From: Xanthomonas fragariae
Lineage (GTDB): Bacteria > Pseudomonadota > Gammaproteobacteria > Xanthomonadales > Xanthomonadaceae
Direction of reading: 5' to 3'
Assembly (NCBI RefSeq): GCF_900183975.1
Contig: NZ_LT853882.1
Span: 186,001-250,000 of the forward strand
Length of the DNA stretch: 64,000 nt
In this document: piece after piece, positions 54,101-63,917 of the stretch
Layout of the letters: each line of letters opens with the position of its first letter
Numbering within the stretch: the stretch's first letter is position 1
The notes under the pieces: model-generated
What the model was told of the DNA's origin: nothing
Database searches by the model: none
Seen by the model: only the letters and a program-made list of their open reading frames with translations
Program-made: the position numbers and the translations under genes

Positions 54101-55606
54101 GTCGCCCCTGAAAAACCCCAACCACCCAACGACCGCAAGGCCTTGATGTCTGCACCGGCGTGCCAAAACTACCGGTGTTCGCTACGCTGAAGGCTGGTTT
54201 CTGGCAATTTTCAGTCATGCGTACACGCCGTCCTGCTGCCGAGCACATGCCTGCCGACGAGTTGTTTCGTTCGCGGCTGGAGAACCAGATCGATCTGCGT
54301 CATCCGCTGGCGCGGCTGAGCCAACGGATGCCGTGGACGGCGTTGGAGCAAGCACTTTCATCGCGCTTGCCGGCCACCCAGGCCGGTGGCGGTCGGCCGG
54401 CATTGCCGGTGCGGCTGATTGCCGGTTTGCTCTACCTCAAACACGCCTACGACCTGTCCGATGAAGCGGTGTGCGAGCGTTGGCTGGAGAATCCGTACTG
54501 GCAGTTCTTCACCGGTGAGGTCGTGTTCCAGACGCGCTTGCCGAGCGATGCCAGCTCGCTGACGCGCTGGCGGCAGCGCCTGGGTGAGGCCGGGATGGAA
54601 GAGCTGCTGGCGCACACCATCAACGCCGCGCATGCGATGCAGGCGGTGGACGCACGCGAGTTGTCGCGGGTGATCGTGGACACCACGGTGCAGGAAAAGG
54701 CGATCGCCTATCCGACCGACAGCCGTTTGCTGGAGGTGGCACGCAAGAAGCTGGTGTTACTGGCCAAGCGGCACGGCATCGGATTGCGGCAGAGCTACGC
54801 GCGGCAAGGCCCGGCCCTGAGCCGCAAGGCAGGTCGGTATGCGCATGCGCGCCAGTTCAAGCGCATGCAGCGCGTGCTGCGACGTCAACGCACAGTGCTG
54901 GGACGGCTCGTGCGCGACATCCAACGCAAACTCGATCAGGTAAACACCGGCGTGCGCGAGCGCATCGCTGTCTGGCTGGAACGTGCGCAACGGCTGTACA
55001 CGCAGCGTCCGAAGGACAAACAAAAACTGTACGCATTGCATGCCCCGGAAGTGGAATGCATCGGCAAGGGCAAGGCGCGTCAAGCGTACGAATTTGGCGT
55101 CAAGGTCGGCATTGCAGTCACCGCCTGCAAGGGATTGGTCGTGGGTGCGCGCAGCTTCCCGGGCAACCCGTACGACGGCGATACCTTGGCCGAGCAGCTG
55201 GAGCAGACACGCGGGTTGCTGCAGGATGTGAGCGTAGAACCGACGGTGGCGATCGTGGACCTGGGCGATCGCGGGCGCGAGGTCGATGGCGTGCAGGTCC
55301 CTGCATCGCGGCAAGGCCAAGACGCTGACGCGACGGCAATGGCGCTGGATCAAGCGACGGCAGGCGGTGGAGCCGGTGATCGGACATCTGAAAGACGACT
55401 GCAGGTTGCGTCGCTGCAGGCTAAAAGGTGCCCAAGGCGATGCGCTGCACGTGCTCGGCTGCGCCGCCGGCTACAACCTGCGCTGGCTGCTGCGCTGGAT
55501 CGCGTTTTTGCGTGCCTGGATGCGGGCGATGAGATGGTCATCCTTGAGCACCGTGCCGCTGTCACCGACGGCACTTGGCGCTTGAAGGGGATTTTTCAGG
55601 GACGAC
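54101..55606 (+). mobile_element. IS5-family insertion sequence (1.5-kb type), copy C
   Basis: 1506 bp, same orientation and length as copy B and nearly identical. The ends are GTCGCCCCTGAAAAA and (inverted) GTCGTCCCTGAAAAA. The flanking hexamers TAGCCA and TAGATA match at only four of six bases, so the target duplication is decayed or the flanks were rearranged. Confidence 0.93.
54217..55585 (+). pseudogene. IS5-family transposase of copy C, C-terminal frameshift
   Basis: The same protein as in copy B apart from a few substitutions (for example AAEHMPADE for AAEDMPADE and ELSRVIVD for ELSQVIVD). The extra C at 55299-55301 is shared with copy B, so the C-terminal Glu-bearing part (ending at 55585) is out of frame. 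The main frame runs on beyond the IS end to 55668 through flanking DNA. Confidence 0.85.
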
Positions 55607-56236
55607 TAGATAAAAGCCAAAAATTCCGCAGACGTACGAAATACAAAACACAAACGCGTGATCGTTGAATTGAGTGCGCTAATTCTGCCGGTAATGGCGG
55701 GCTCATGTGGCGGTTTTCGCAATAACGCGCGCATGTTAATGGTGGGTGAGGCAGTGGTGTTGTCTGCTGCATGCTTTACCTTGTAGTCGCAGCATCTATG
55801 CAATCATTTGCGTGTTAATTCACTGGCTTTCCGTTCGCCTTTCCGCGCTCTATCGGATGCTTCACAGAATCTGCAATGACGCATGCCACAATAAGGCTAA
55901 TTGAAATCACACTTCTGAGGTAAATTTTGCACGTGACGTGCAAATCGTGATTTCCGCACGGTTCACCATGGCTGCCGATCGTTAGTGTTCTATTTACTTG
56001 GCGGAACACAATTTGTTTCAAAAAAAACGCTGCACACCATTTGCATCTATTGTTGCGTGTCGCCTCGTTTTGCGTCTCCATTGTGCGTTACCACCGTGTA
56101 TTGCCGGCATCCGCTGGCGGTCGACGGTGTTTATTGCCCGCGTTTCAAAGCTAGGTGCTGATCCGGCGTCTCAACTGACCGCATCGCGGTCAAGGCGCGA
56201 CGACGGACTGCGCGCCACACAAGAAGGATGCACGCA
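55607..56236. other. AT-rich leader upstream of the NRPS gene
   Basis: About 630 bases clearly richer in A+T than the rest of the window, without a supported gene. It holds the promoter region of the NRPS-glycosyltransferase pair. No plant-inducible-promoter (PIP) box with correct spacing was found. The composition suggests foreign origin or silencing by an H-NS-like protein. Confidence 0.6.
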
Positions 56237-59200
56237 ATGCACACTGACGCCTCTCCCGTGTTTCCCCTGACCAAGGCCCAACGCGGCCTGTGGGTTGGTA
56301 GCAAGCTTTATACCGATAACACCTTGATGTTGTCGGAAGCGCTGGAATTATTCGGCCCGCTCGATCCGCACGTGTTGCTGCGTTCCAGCCTGCGGGTCAC
56401 ACGCGAGTTAGACACATTGCGCCTGTGCATCGCCGAGCAGGGCGGAATGCCTGTGCAGGTTGTCTTGCCTGAGTATCCTGGCACGATGCCCTACTTCAAC
56501 GTGGCCGATGATCCGACGCCGCTTAACGCGGCCGAGCACTGGATAGACGAACAGATCCGCAAGCCTGAGGATTTGCTCAACGGCCCGCTTTGGCACTGCG
56601 CATTGTTCCGTCTTGGGGAGGACCATCATCTGTGGGTGCAATACATGAGCCACTTGGTGATGGATGGCTACACTACGGCTATGGTGGCGCAGCGCTTGGC
56701 GGTGCTTTACAGTGCCGACCTTGCCGGGACTGAGCCAGATGCTGCCGATTATGCCAGTGCGACTGAATTGGTTGCCTTGGAGCAGCAGTATCGCGACTCG
56801 GATCGCTATCAGCGCGATGGTGCGTATTGGATGCAGCAACTTGCCGATCTGCCACCGCCTGCAACCCTTGCACGGCTGAGCAATTATGAAATGGCCGGCT
56901 CGTTGCGCGGGACTGGGGAGTTCTCTGCGCGCCAGATGCTGGAATTGCGTGGGTTAGGCAAGCGCTACGCCGTCAGCTTGCCGCAGATGCTGATTGCGTT
57001 AGTGGCTGCGTACTACTACCGCAATACCGGAGCCGAAGACCTGGTATTTGCGATGCCGGTGAGCGCGCGTATCAATGCGCGTTATCGGAAAACACCAGGA
57101 ATGGTGGCCAATGTGGTCTACATCCGCTTGAAGATGCAGCCAGAGCAGCCGATTTACGCACTGTTCACGCAGGTCTCTTCGGTGGTCAAGCATGCATTGC
57201 GCCATCAGCAATACCGTTTCGAGGATGTGCGTCGCGACATGGGAATTTTCGGTGGAGAGCAGAAGATTGCGCGTCTTGCAGTCAATATCGAGGCCTTCGA
57301 CTACACCTTGCGCTTCGGCGATGCGTACGCGGTGCCGCATAACCTATCCAACGGCCCTGCCGATGACCTGACCATTTTCTGCTATGAGCGTGGCGATGGC
57401 GCTGCGCTGCGCTTCGATCTGGATGCCAATCCGGCGTTGTACGACAGCGACGAGCTGGCCGAACACTGCCGCCGTCTGACCCATCTGGCCGATGCGGTGC
57501 TGGCCGATCCAGAATGCGCACTAGGCGAGGTCGACGTACTGGGCGATGCGGAACGTCAGCGTCTGCTGTACACCTGGAACAACACCGCTGGGCCGTTGCC
57601 GGAACCGGCCACGCTGTTGCACGGCATGCTGGAGCGCGCCGAGCTGATGCCGGCTGCAGTGGTGGTGCAATACGACAACCGTACGCTGGATTACGACACC
57701 CTGTGCGAACTGGCCTCGCGCATCGCCGCGCAATGGGTGGCCGATGGCGTACGCCCCGGCGATGTGGTCGCGATCGCGTTGCCGCGCAGCGAGCAATTGC
57801 TGGTGGCGTTGCTGGCGGTGATGTGGAGCGGGGCGGCGTATCTGCCGCTGGACCCGGAGAGCCCGGCAGCACGCAACCGGCATATGCTCAGCGATTCCGG
57901 TGCCATTGCGCTGGTGTGCGAGCCGGCATTGTGCGAGCGCTATCTGCTCGGCGGCATGGTCTGGCTGGATCCGCGTCCGGCAGTGTTGCCGGCGGCGATC
58001 GCGCCGCTCGCCACCCCCGACGGCACCGCCTACGTGTTGTACACCTCCGGTTCGACCGGCGCGCCCAAGGGCGTGGAGATCAGCCATCGCAACCTGTTCA
58101 ACTTTCTGCATGCGATGGCCCAAGAGCTGGCGCTGCGGCCGCGCGACCGCGTGTTGGCGGTCACCACCATCACCTTCGATATCGCCGGGCTGGAGTTGTA
58201 TCTGCCGTTGCTGGTGGGCGCGCGCGTAGTCATCGCGCCAGCGGGCATCACCCATGATCCACCTAGCCTGTCGCGTTTGATCGCACATGAGAAGATAAGC
58301 GTGGTGCAGGCCACCCCGTCGCTGTGGCGCATCCTGCTCGCTAACCAGAATCTGGCGCTGGACAGCATCCACGCGTTGGTCGGCGGCGAAGTCCTGGTGC
58401 CGAAACTGGCGGCCCAGTTGCTGAGCCGGGCAGGGCGCCTGACCCAGTTGTACGGGCCGACCGAAACCACGATCTGGTCGACCATTATGCCGTTGCAGCT
58501 GACCGATGCGGCGGCACCGCCGATCGGCAGGCCGCTGCTCAACACGCGCGTCTACGTGCTCGATGCGCAGCTGCAACCGTTGCCGACAGGCGCGGTAGGC
58601 GAGTTGTACATCGGCGGCGCAGGCGTGGCCAAGGGCTATCGCGGCAAGCGCCAGCTCACCAGCGAACGCTTCCTGCGCGACCCGTTCGCGGGCGACGGCA
58701 GCAGCATGTACCGCACTGGCGACCGCGTGCGTCAGCGCAGCGACGGGCTGTTGGAATTCATCGGCCGCGCAGATGCGCAATTGAAGATCCGCGGCCACCG
58801 CGTGGAGCCGGCCGAAATCGAGAACGCCCTGTTGCAGCATTCGCAGGTGGCGCAGGCGGTGGTGGTCGGCCACAGCGATGGCGACAACAACGCGCTGCAG
58901 CTGGTGGCGTACGTGGTGGGCAAGCACGGCAACACGCCATCGACCGAGCTGCTGCGCGCGCATCTGCAGCAGCACCTGCCGGCGTCGACGATTCCCACTT
59001 TGTGGGTGCCGTTGCCGGCCTTGCCGTTGACATCCAATGGCAAATTGGATCGCCGCGCATTACCGGCACCGGGCGCCTTGCCGCGCCGTGCGCGCGTTGC
59101 CCCGCGCGATGCACTCGAACACCAACTGGCCGCGCTGTTGCAGGAGATGTTGGGCATCGAGGTGGTGGGCGTGGACGACAACTTCTTCGACCTCGGCGGC

Positions 59201-60223
59201 GACTCGCTGCATGCAGCGCAAATGATTGCGCGTTTCCCGCAGATTTTCGGTGTCGAACTGCCGCTGGGCACGCTGTTCAACGCCCCGACCATTGCTGGCC
59301 TGGCCGAGGCGATCAAGCACAGGACGCAGGTCACTAACGATCCATTGAGCGTGCTGCTGCAACTGCGTGCAGGCACTGCCGGCACCACGCCGCTGTTCTG
59401 CATCCATCCGGTGTTCGGCCTGGGCTGGTCGTATCTCACCTTGCTCGGCCAGCTGGACCCGCAGTGGCCGGTGTATGCGCTGCAGTCGCCCGCCTTGAGC
59501 GACTCGCAGCATCGCCCGGAGAGCATCGAGGCGATCGCCCGCGATTACCTGGCGCGCCTGCGCACGGTGCAGCCGCATGGGCCGTATCGGTTGATCGGCT
59601 GGTCGCTGGGCGGCCTGATCGCCCACGCCATCACTGCCGAACTGCATGCGCTTGGCGAAGAAGTCGAACTGCTGGCGATGCTCGACAGCTACCCGTATCT
59701 GGAACAGGCCGCGTCGCTGCCGGAGGCCGAAAGCGTGCGCGCCTCGGTGCATGCGCTGGGCCTGACCCTGGCCCACGACCAACCGATGCCGACCACGGTG
59801 GCCGAGCTGGCCAGCCTGCTGTGCGATCACTATGGGCTGACCGACGTGCCGGCGGTGCGCCAGCTGCTCGAGCAACGCCCCACGCTGCTGGAAGATATGG
59901 GTGAGGCCACCCAACATCACCTGCAGCTGGCACGGGGTCACCGGCCCAAACCGCTGGATCAGGATGTGTTGTTCGTCGAAGCGGGCGTGCGCATGACCTC
60001 CGGCGGAGACGAGGCGGTGTGGGTGGACTACCGGCCGCAGGCTTGGTCCCCATACGTGCGCAACCTGCACTTACACGCCCTGGACTGCGACCACCATTCG
60101 ATGCTCTCGCCCGCGCACTCGGCCACGCTCAGTACGTTGCTGCATGCAGCTACCGCGCAAGCCCGGCAACAACGCAACGGCAGCATCGCCACAGCCAGCG
60201 ACGGGGTGGCCGAATATGCCTGA
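56237..60223 (+). CDS. Nonribosomal peptide synthetase module, C-A-T-TE
   Basis: A 1328-residue single-module NRPS of EntF-like layout. A condensation domain (residues 8-440) has SHLVMDG at about 138-144, where the first His of HHxxxDG is Ser but the catalytic His stays. The adenylation domain (about 465-960) carries YVLYTSGSTGAPKGVE, FDIAGLELYLPL, YGPTETTIW and YRTGDRVRQRSDG. The carrier domain has DNFFDLGGDSLHAAQ with the phosphopantetheine Ser near 989. The thioesterase has GWSLGGL near 1122 and a late His in DCDHHSM. It should activate one amino acid, acylate it with an incoming donor and release the product. ATG 56237 lies eight to nine bases after AGAAGG, better than 56228. The substrate was not predicted. 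Confidence 0.93.
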   Translation: MHTDASPVFPLTKAQRGLWVGSKLYTDNTLMLSEALELFGPLDPHVLLRSSLRVTRELDTLRLCIAEQGGMPVQVVLPEYPGTMPYFNVADDPTPLNAAEHWIDEQIRKPEDLLNGPLWHCALFRLGEDHHLWVQYMSHLVMDGYTTAMVAQRLAVLYSADLAGTEPDAADYASATELVALEQQYRDSDRYQRDGAYWMQQLADLPPPATLARLSNYEMAGSLRGTGEFSARQMLELRGLGKRYAVSLPQMLIALVAAYYYRNTGAEDLVFAMPVSARINARYRKTPGMVANVVYIRLKMQPEQPIYALFTQVSSVVKHALRHQQYRFEDVRRDMGIFGGEQKIARLAVNIEAFDYTLRFGDAYAVPHNLSNGPADDLTIFCYERGDGAALRFDLDANPALYDSDELAEHCRRLTHLADAVLADPECALGEVDVLGDAERQRLLYTWNNTAGPLPEPATLLHGMLERAELMPAAVVVQYDNRTLDYDTLCELASRIAAQWVADGVRPGDVVAIALPRSEQLLVALLAVMWSGAAYLPLDPESPAARNRHMLSDSGAIALVCEPALCERYLLGGMVWLDPRPAVLPAAIAPLATPDGTAYVLYTSGSTGAPKGVEISHRNLFNFLHAMAQELALRPRDRVLAVTTITFDIAGLELYLPLLVGARVVIAPAGITHDPPSLSRLIAHEKISVVQATPSLWRILLANQNLALDSIHALVGGEVLVPKLAAQLLSRAGRLTQLYGPTETTIWSTIMPLQLTDAAAPPIGRPLLNTRVYVLDAQLQPLPTGAVGELYIGGAGVAKGYRGKRQLTSERFLRDPFAGDGSSMYRTGDRVRQRSDGLLEFIGRADAQLKIRGHRVEPAEIENALLQHSQVAQAVVVGHSDGDNNALQLVAYVVGKHGNTPSTELLRAHLQQHLPASTIPTLWVPLPALPLTSNGKLDRRALPAPGALPRRARVAPRDALEHQLAALLQEMLGIEVVGVDDNFFDLGGDSLHAAQMIARFPQIFGVELPLGTLFNAPTIAGLAEAIKHRTQVTNDPLSVLLQLRAGTAGTTPLFCIHPVFGLGWSYLTLLGQLDPQWPVYALQSPALSDSQHRPESIEAIARDYLARLRTVQPHGPYRLIGWSLGGLIAHAITAELHALGEEVELLAMLDSYPYLEQAASLPEAESVRASVHALGLTLAHDQPMPTTVAELASLLCDHYGLTDVPAVRQLLEQRPTLLEDMGEATQHHLQLARGHRPKPLDQDVLFVEAGVRMTSGGDEAVWVDYRPQAWSPYVRNLHLHALDCDHHSMLSPAHSATLSTLLHAATAQARQQRNGSIATASDGVAEYA

Positions 60224-61562
60224 GTCCATCTCCAGCCCGTCACCCAACCGCCCGGTGGTGATTGCCGTCCTGGGCACACAAGGCGATGTGCGGCCGATCG
60301 TCGCCTTGGGCCGCGGCCTGCAGGAGCGCGGGTATCCGGTGCGGGTACTGACCAGCAGCAATTTCGAAGCGCTGATCCGCGCCAACGGGCTGGAATTTTT
60401 TCCCCTCAGCGGCGATCACTGGAAACTGCTGCAGGGCAATCCGGAAGTGGCCAATATGCATGGTTCCCGGCGGGCAGTCTGGAATATCTGGCGCACGCAC
60501 TTGCTGATGTGGGCGCGCGACTGGGCCGCGCAGGGCCGTGCAGCCTGCGCGGATGCAGGGTTGATTGTCGGCGTAGGCAGTGTGAGTTTCCTGGCGCATA
60601 GCCTGGGTCAGGCCTATGGCGTGCCGATGGTGTTCGCGCATTTGCAGCCGCTAACTGTCTCGCGCCATCTGCCATCGATGGTGGCACCCAACCTGCGCCT
60701 GCCCGGACTGGTAAGCGCGGCCTTGCAGCACATGGCCCGCTTTGCCTGCTGGTATCTGATACGTCCAGTGCTCAACGAGCTCGTGCGCCCGGCACTTGGC
60801 TTAACGGCATATCCGTGGAATGGCCCCGATCGCAGCGCGATGCGGGTGCTGTACGGCTACAGCGCGCACTTATGCCCGCGTCCGCCGGATTGGCCGAAGA
60901 GCGTACAGATCTGCGGCTTCTGGCAACTGCCGCAGCCGCAGTGGCAACCGCCGGCTGCGTTGCAGGCGTTCCTGAAGGCCGGGCCGCCGCCGCTGTATAT
61001 CGGCTTCGGCAGCATGACCAGCAGCGATTCGGCGCAGCTCACTGCAACAGTCAAGGCAGCGGTGCGTTTGACCGGTCAACGTGCGTTGCTGGCCAGTGGC
61101 TGGGGCGGCCTGGCGGCCGGAGAGGCCGCTGCCGACGACGACGCGGAGCGTTTCTTCCACCTGGAACAGGCGCCGCATGACTGGTTGTTTCCGCGCGTGG
61201 CCGCGGCCGTGCATCACGGCGGTGCCGGCACCACCGGTGCGGCGCTGGTGGCGGGTGTTCCATCGGTGGTGCTGCCGTTTGGCTACGACCAACCGTTCTG
61301 GGCGCATTGCCTGGCCCAGCGCGGCGTCGCGCCCCCGGCGCTTGAAAGGGCGGGGCTGCAGCCGGAAACCTTGGCCGATGCCATGCGCCAGGCCAGCGCG
61401 CCGGCCATGCGTGCAGCGGCACGCGCGCTGGGCCAGCGCATCGCCGAGGAAGACGGGGTGAGCCGGGCGGTGGATCAACTGGAAGCCTGGCGCTTGCTGG
61501 AGCCGGCCGTGGCGGTGACGCCGGTCGCACGGATCGAGCAGCACGCCATCGCGATGGGATGA
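60216..61562 (+). CDS. GtfB-like family 1 glycosyltransferase
   Basis: A 448-residue GT-B glycosyltransferase. The N-terminal acceptor domain begins VVIAVLGTQGDVRPIVALGR, typical of antibiotic and sterol glycosyltransferases. The C-terminal donor domain has YIGFGSM and the nucleotide-sugar motif HHGGAGTTGAALVAGVP with PFGYDQPFWA. It probably transfers a sugar from a UDP- or dTDP-sugar to a small lipophilic acceptor. The start ATG 60216 overlaps the NRPS stop by eight bases, so production is coupled, and its acceptor is plausibly the NRPS product. The donor sugar is not identifiable, and no sugar-synthesis gene lies nearby. Confidence 0.88.
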   Translation: MPESISSPSPNRPVVIAVLGTQGDVRPIVALGRGLQERGYPVRVLTSSNFEALIRANGLEFFPLSGDHWKLLQGNPEVANMHGSRRAVWNIWRTHLLMWARDWAAQGRAACADAGLIVGVGSVSFLAHSLGQAYGVPMVFAHLQPLTVSRHLPSMVAPNLRLPGLVSAALQHMARFACWYLIRPVLNELVRPALGLTAYPWNGPDRSAMRVLYGYSAHLCPRPPDWPKSVQICGFWQLPQPQWQPPAALQAFLKAGPPPLYIGFGSMTSSDSAQLTATVKAAVRLTGQRALLASGWGGLAAGEAAADDDAERFFHLEQAPHDWLFPRVAAAVHHGGAGTTGAALVAGVPSVVLPFGYDQPFWAHCLAQRGVAPPALERAGLQPETLADAMRQASAPAMRAAARALGQRIAEEDGVSRAVDQLEAWRLLEPAVAVTPVARIEQHAIAMG

Positions 61563-61770
61563 GCTGTGCTGGCGGCCCGCTGCGTCGATGCGCGAGTGGT
61601 CGCAGCACCTCAGTGGCGCATGCAGACCAACAGCGGGGTCTGCGCGGCGGGCTAACTGCCGCGCAGACCGCCTGTGAGCCATTAGTCATCAGCCATTAGC
61701 CAGCAATCGTTATTCGGGATCGCGCTGAGAGGCGCCTGCGGCGAGGCGACCGGCCTGCTGGGCGCTGCCG

Positions 61771-62680
61771 CTACGTCGATTCGGCGTAGGCCGCATGCGC
61801 CTCGTGCAGGCGCTGGCCGAGGATCTCCGCCAGCCGTGCCACCGCGGGTGCAGGAATGGCCTCGGCGCGATGCAGGCTCAGCCCCAGCGCGGGCAGCGTC
61901 GGCAAGCCGGCATGCCTGTGCGGCAGCAATATCAGCGCGTCGGGCAGACCGGCCGGGGTGCGCAGGGTCAGTCCCAGTCCTGCGCTCACCGTAGCCCAGA
62001 TGCCGGCCAGGCTGGTGCTGGTGAAGGCGATGCGCCAGGGGATGCCGGCGCGGTCCAGCGCGGTGGTCGCAACAGTGCGCAGCAGACAGGGCGCGTCCAG
62101 CATCACCAGCGGCAAGGGGGTCTTGCCCGTCCATTCCAGCGGCTCCAGTGCAGGCGCAGCGGCAGCGGCGATCCAGTGGACCGGCCACGATGGCTGGGAG
62201 CGTGAGTGCGCCGATGCGATGCCGGCGTCCCATGCCAGCGCCAGATCCAGCTGGCCGGTGCCGACCCGTTCCAGCAGGTCCTGATGGCGTGCCAGGCGCA
62301 CGTCGATCTGGGCCCTGGGGTGGGCCCTGGCGAAGCGCCCGAGGACATCGGGCAGCATGCGTTCGCCGAAATCCTCCTGCAGCCCCAGTCGCACCGTTCC
62401 CTCCAGCGCGCGGCCATGCAACGCGAGCGCCGCCTCGTCATTGAGCGCCAGCAGGCGACGGGCGTAAGCCAGCAGCGTCTCGCCGGCCTCGGTCAGGGCC
62501 AACCCGCGTCCTTGCCTGCGCAGCAGCACCTGGCCGGCCTGATCTTCGAGCTTCTTCAGTTGCGCACTGATGGCCGACGTGGAGCGGCCATGGCGCTCGG
62601 CTGCCTTGGCGAAGCTGCCCCAACTCCATGCCGGCCACAAAGCTGCGCAGCGCATCGAGGTCGTAGGTGACGCGGCGCAT
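61771..62680 (-). pseudogene. LysR-family regulator gene with a +1 frameshift
   Basis: From ATG 62680 the N-terminus reads MRRVTYDLDALRSFVAGMEL. Then a run of four G on the minus strand (62618-62621), where three would keep the frame, shifts reading. In the second frame the normal LysR continues GSFAKAAERHGRSTSAISAQ, then LKKLEDQAGQVLLRRQGRGL and a complete effector domain to 61771. The helix-turn-helix is thus split. It is divergent from a CMD-family gene across about 105 bases, the classic LysR-target layout, and that target is also broken. Confidence 0.87.
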
Positions 62681-62785
62681 CGGATCATCCTGTTTTTGCG
62701 AATGGTCGGTTCGATTGTTTCCGATTTTAAGAACCATCATCGGTCGCTAGGCTTACACGGTCAATCCAGCGCAGTGAGCCCCCAG

Positions 62786-63106
62786 ATGTCCGATTCCCCC
62801 GCACCTGGGCTGGCCCAGTTCGGCGACATCGCGCCGAAATTCGCCCAGCTCACCGATGAGGTGCTGTTCGCCGATCTCTGGCAGCGCGCCGGCCTGTCGC
62901 CGCGCGAGCGCAGCCTGGCCACGGTGGCGGCACTGGTCGCGCTGTCGCGGCTGGAATAACTGCCGTTCCATCTGCGCCGCGCCTTGGACAACGGGCTGAA
63001 GCGCGAGGAACTGGCCGAGACGATCACCCACCTGGCGTTCTACGCCGGCTGGCCGTGCGCCGCCTCGGCGTTGACGCTGTTGCGTGCAGCTGCGCCGTCG
63101 GCATGA
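62786..63106 (+). pseudogene. Carboxymuconolactone decarboxylase-family gene with a premature stop
   Basis: From ATG 62786 the protein reads MSDSPAPGLAQFGDIAPKFA, WQRAGLSPRERSLATVAALV, ALSRLE, then TAA at 62957. Past it the same frame continues LPFHLRRALDNGLKREELAE, THLAFYAGWPCAASALTLLR to TGA at 63106. Family members have Gln or a similar residue at the stop, so a single C-to-T change (CAA to TAA) explains it. The catalytic region lies around the interruption. CMD proteins include AhpD-like reductases and aromatic-ring decarboxylases. Confidence 0.85.
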
Positions 63107-63368
63107 GCGTTGACCGACGTTGCCCGAGCGCGTCGAACCGCACGACACGCCGCACGTCGTGGGCCCCTGTTCGGCCGCCGCGCAGTCGGTGTTTCTCAAC
63201 GCCCCAAGCGCGGTCCACATGACGTCGCGCGCACGCGTCAGCCGGGTGCGCAAGACGCATCAACCGCGGTGTTTGAGCGGTCGCTGCCGCGCCGGGCACC
63301 GGTCGCCTGACGGTGAGCGCAGTCGTGCCTCGCTCTCAACCCAACCGATTTCCACCAGGAGAATTCCT

Positions 63369-63768
63369 ATGCCGTATGCCCGCATCTCGCTGCACCTTGG
63401 TCGCCCGCCCGCGTATCTGCACGCGTTGTCCGACAGCCTCTATCAGGCCATGCACGCAGTGTTCGAAGTGCCGGCCGGCGACTGCTTTCAGGTCATCCAC
63501 CAGCTCGATCCGGGTGAGCTGATCTTCGACCGTCATTACCTGGGGCGGGCCACGCTCCGATAAGTTCGTTCTGATCCACATCACTGCCGGACGGCCGCGC
63601 GATGCGGCTACCAAGCGCGCGTTCTATGCCGACCTGGTCGCACGGTTGGCGAACGCGCCCGGCATTGCGCCGGAAGACGTCATGGTGGTCATCACCACCA
63701 CTGACGCGCAGGACTGGTCGTTCGGCGGCGGGCGCGCCGGCATTACCGCTGCGGCAGCCGATGCCTGA
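63369..63768 (+). pseudogene. Tautomerase-family gene with a +1 frameshift
   Basis: From ATG 63369, shortly after AGGAG, the sequence MPYARISLHLGRPPAYLHAL runs to FDRHYLG. There a run of four G near 63542-63545 shifts the frame and gives an early stop at 63563. In the next frame the family sequence resumes PRSDKFVLIHITAGRPRDAA, VMVVITTTDAQDWSFGGGRA, ending at 63768. It belongs to the 4-oxalocrotonate tautomerase-like group, but residue 2 Pro is retained. It follows the CMD gene in the same direction and would have been part of the LysR-controlled set. Confidence 0.85.
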
Positions 63769-63917
63769 TCGCCAGGGAGAGGGCCTGCGCTGGCCGGTGA
63801 CTTCGGGATAGCCGGCCGCCATGACGTCAGCAACGGCGCGTTGCAGTCAGCGACTCGGGGCGTCGCTGCATCGATGGCATACGGCACAATCAGGCTCACC
63901 GGACTCGCCTCGCCCGT

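Noticed and set aside
55830..55860. PIP box (TTCGC-N15-TTCGC) upstream of the NRPS
   Set aside because: One TTCGC exists, but the second half is absent at the right spacing.
63235..63340. Possible third, degenerate copy of the MITE-like repeat
   Set aside because: Blocks such as GGGCACCGGTCGCC and ACGGTGAGCGCAGTCGT resemble the other copies, but the terminal repeats are missing and the match is patchy.
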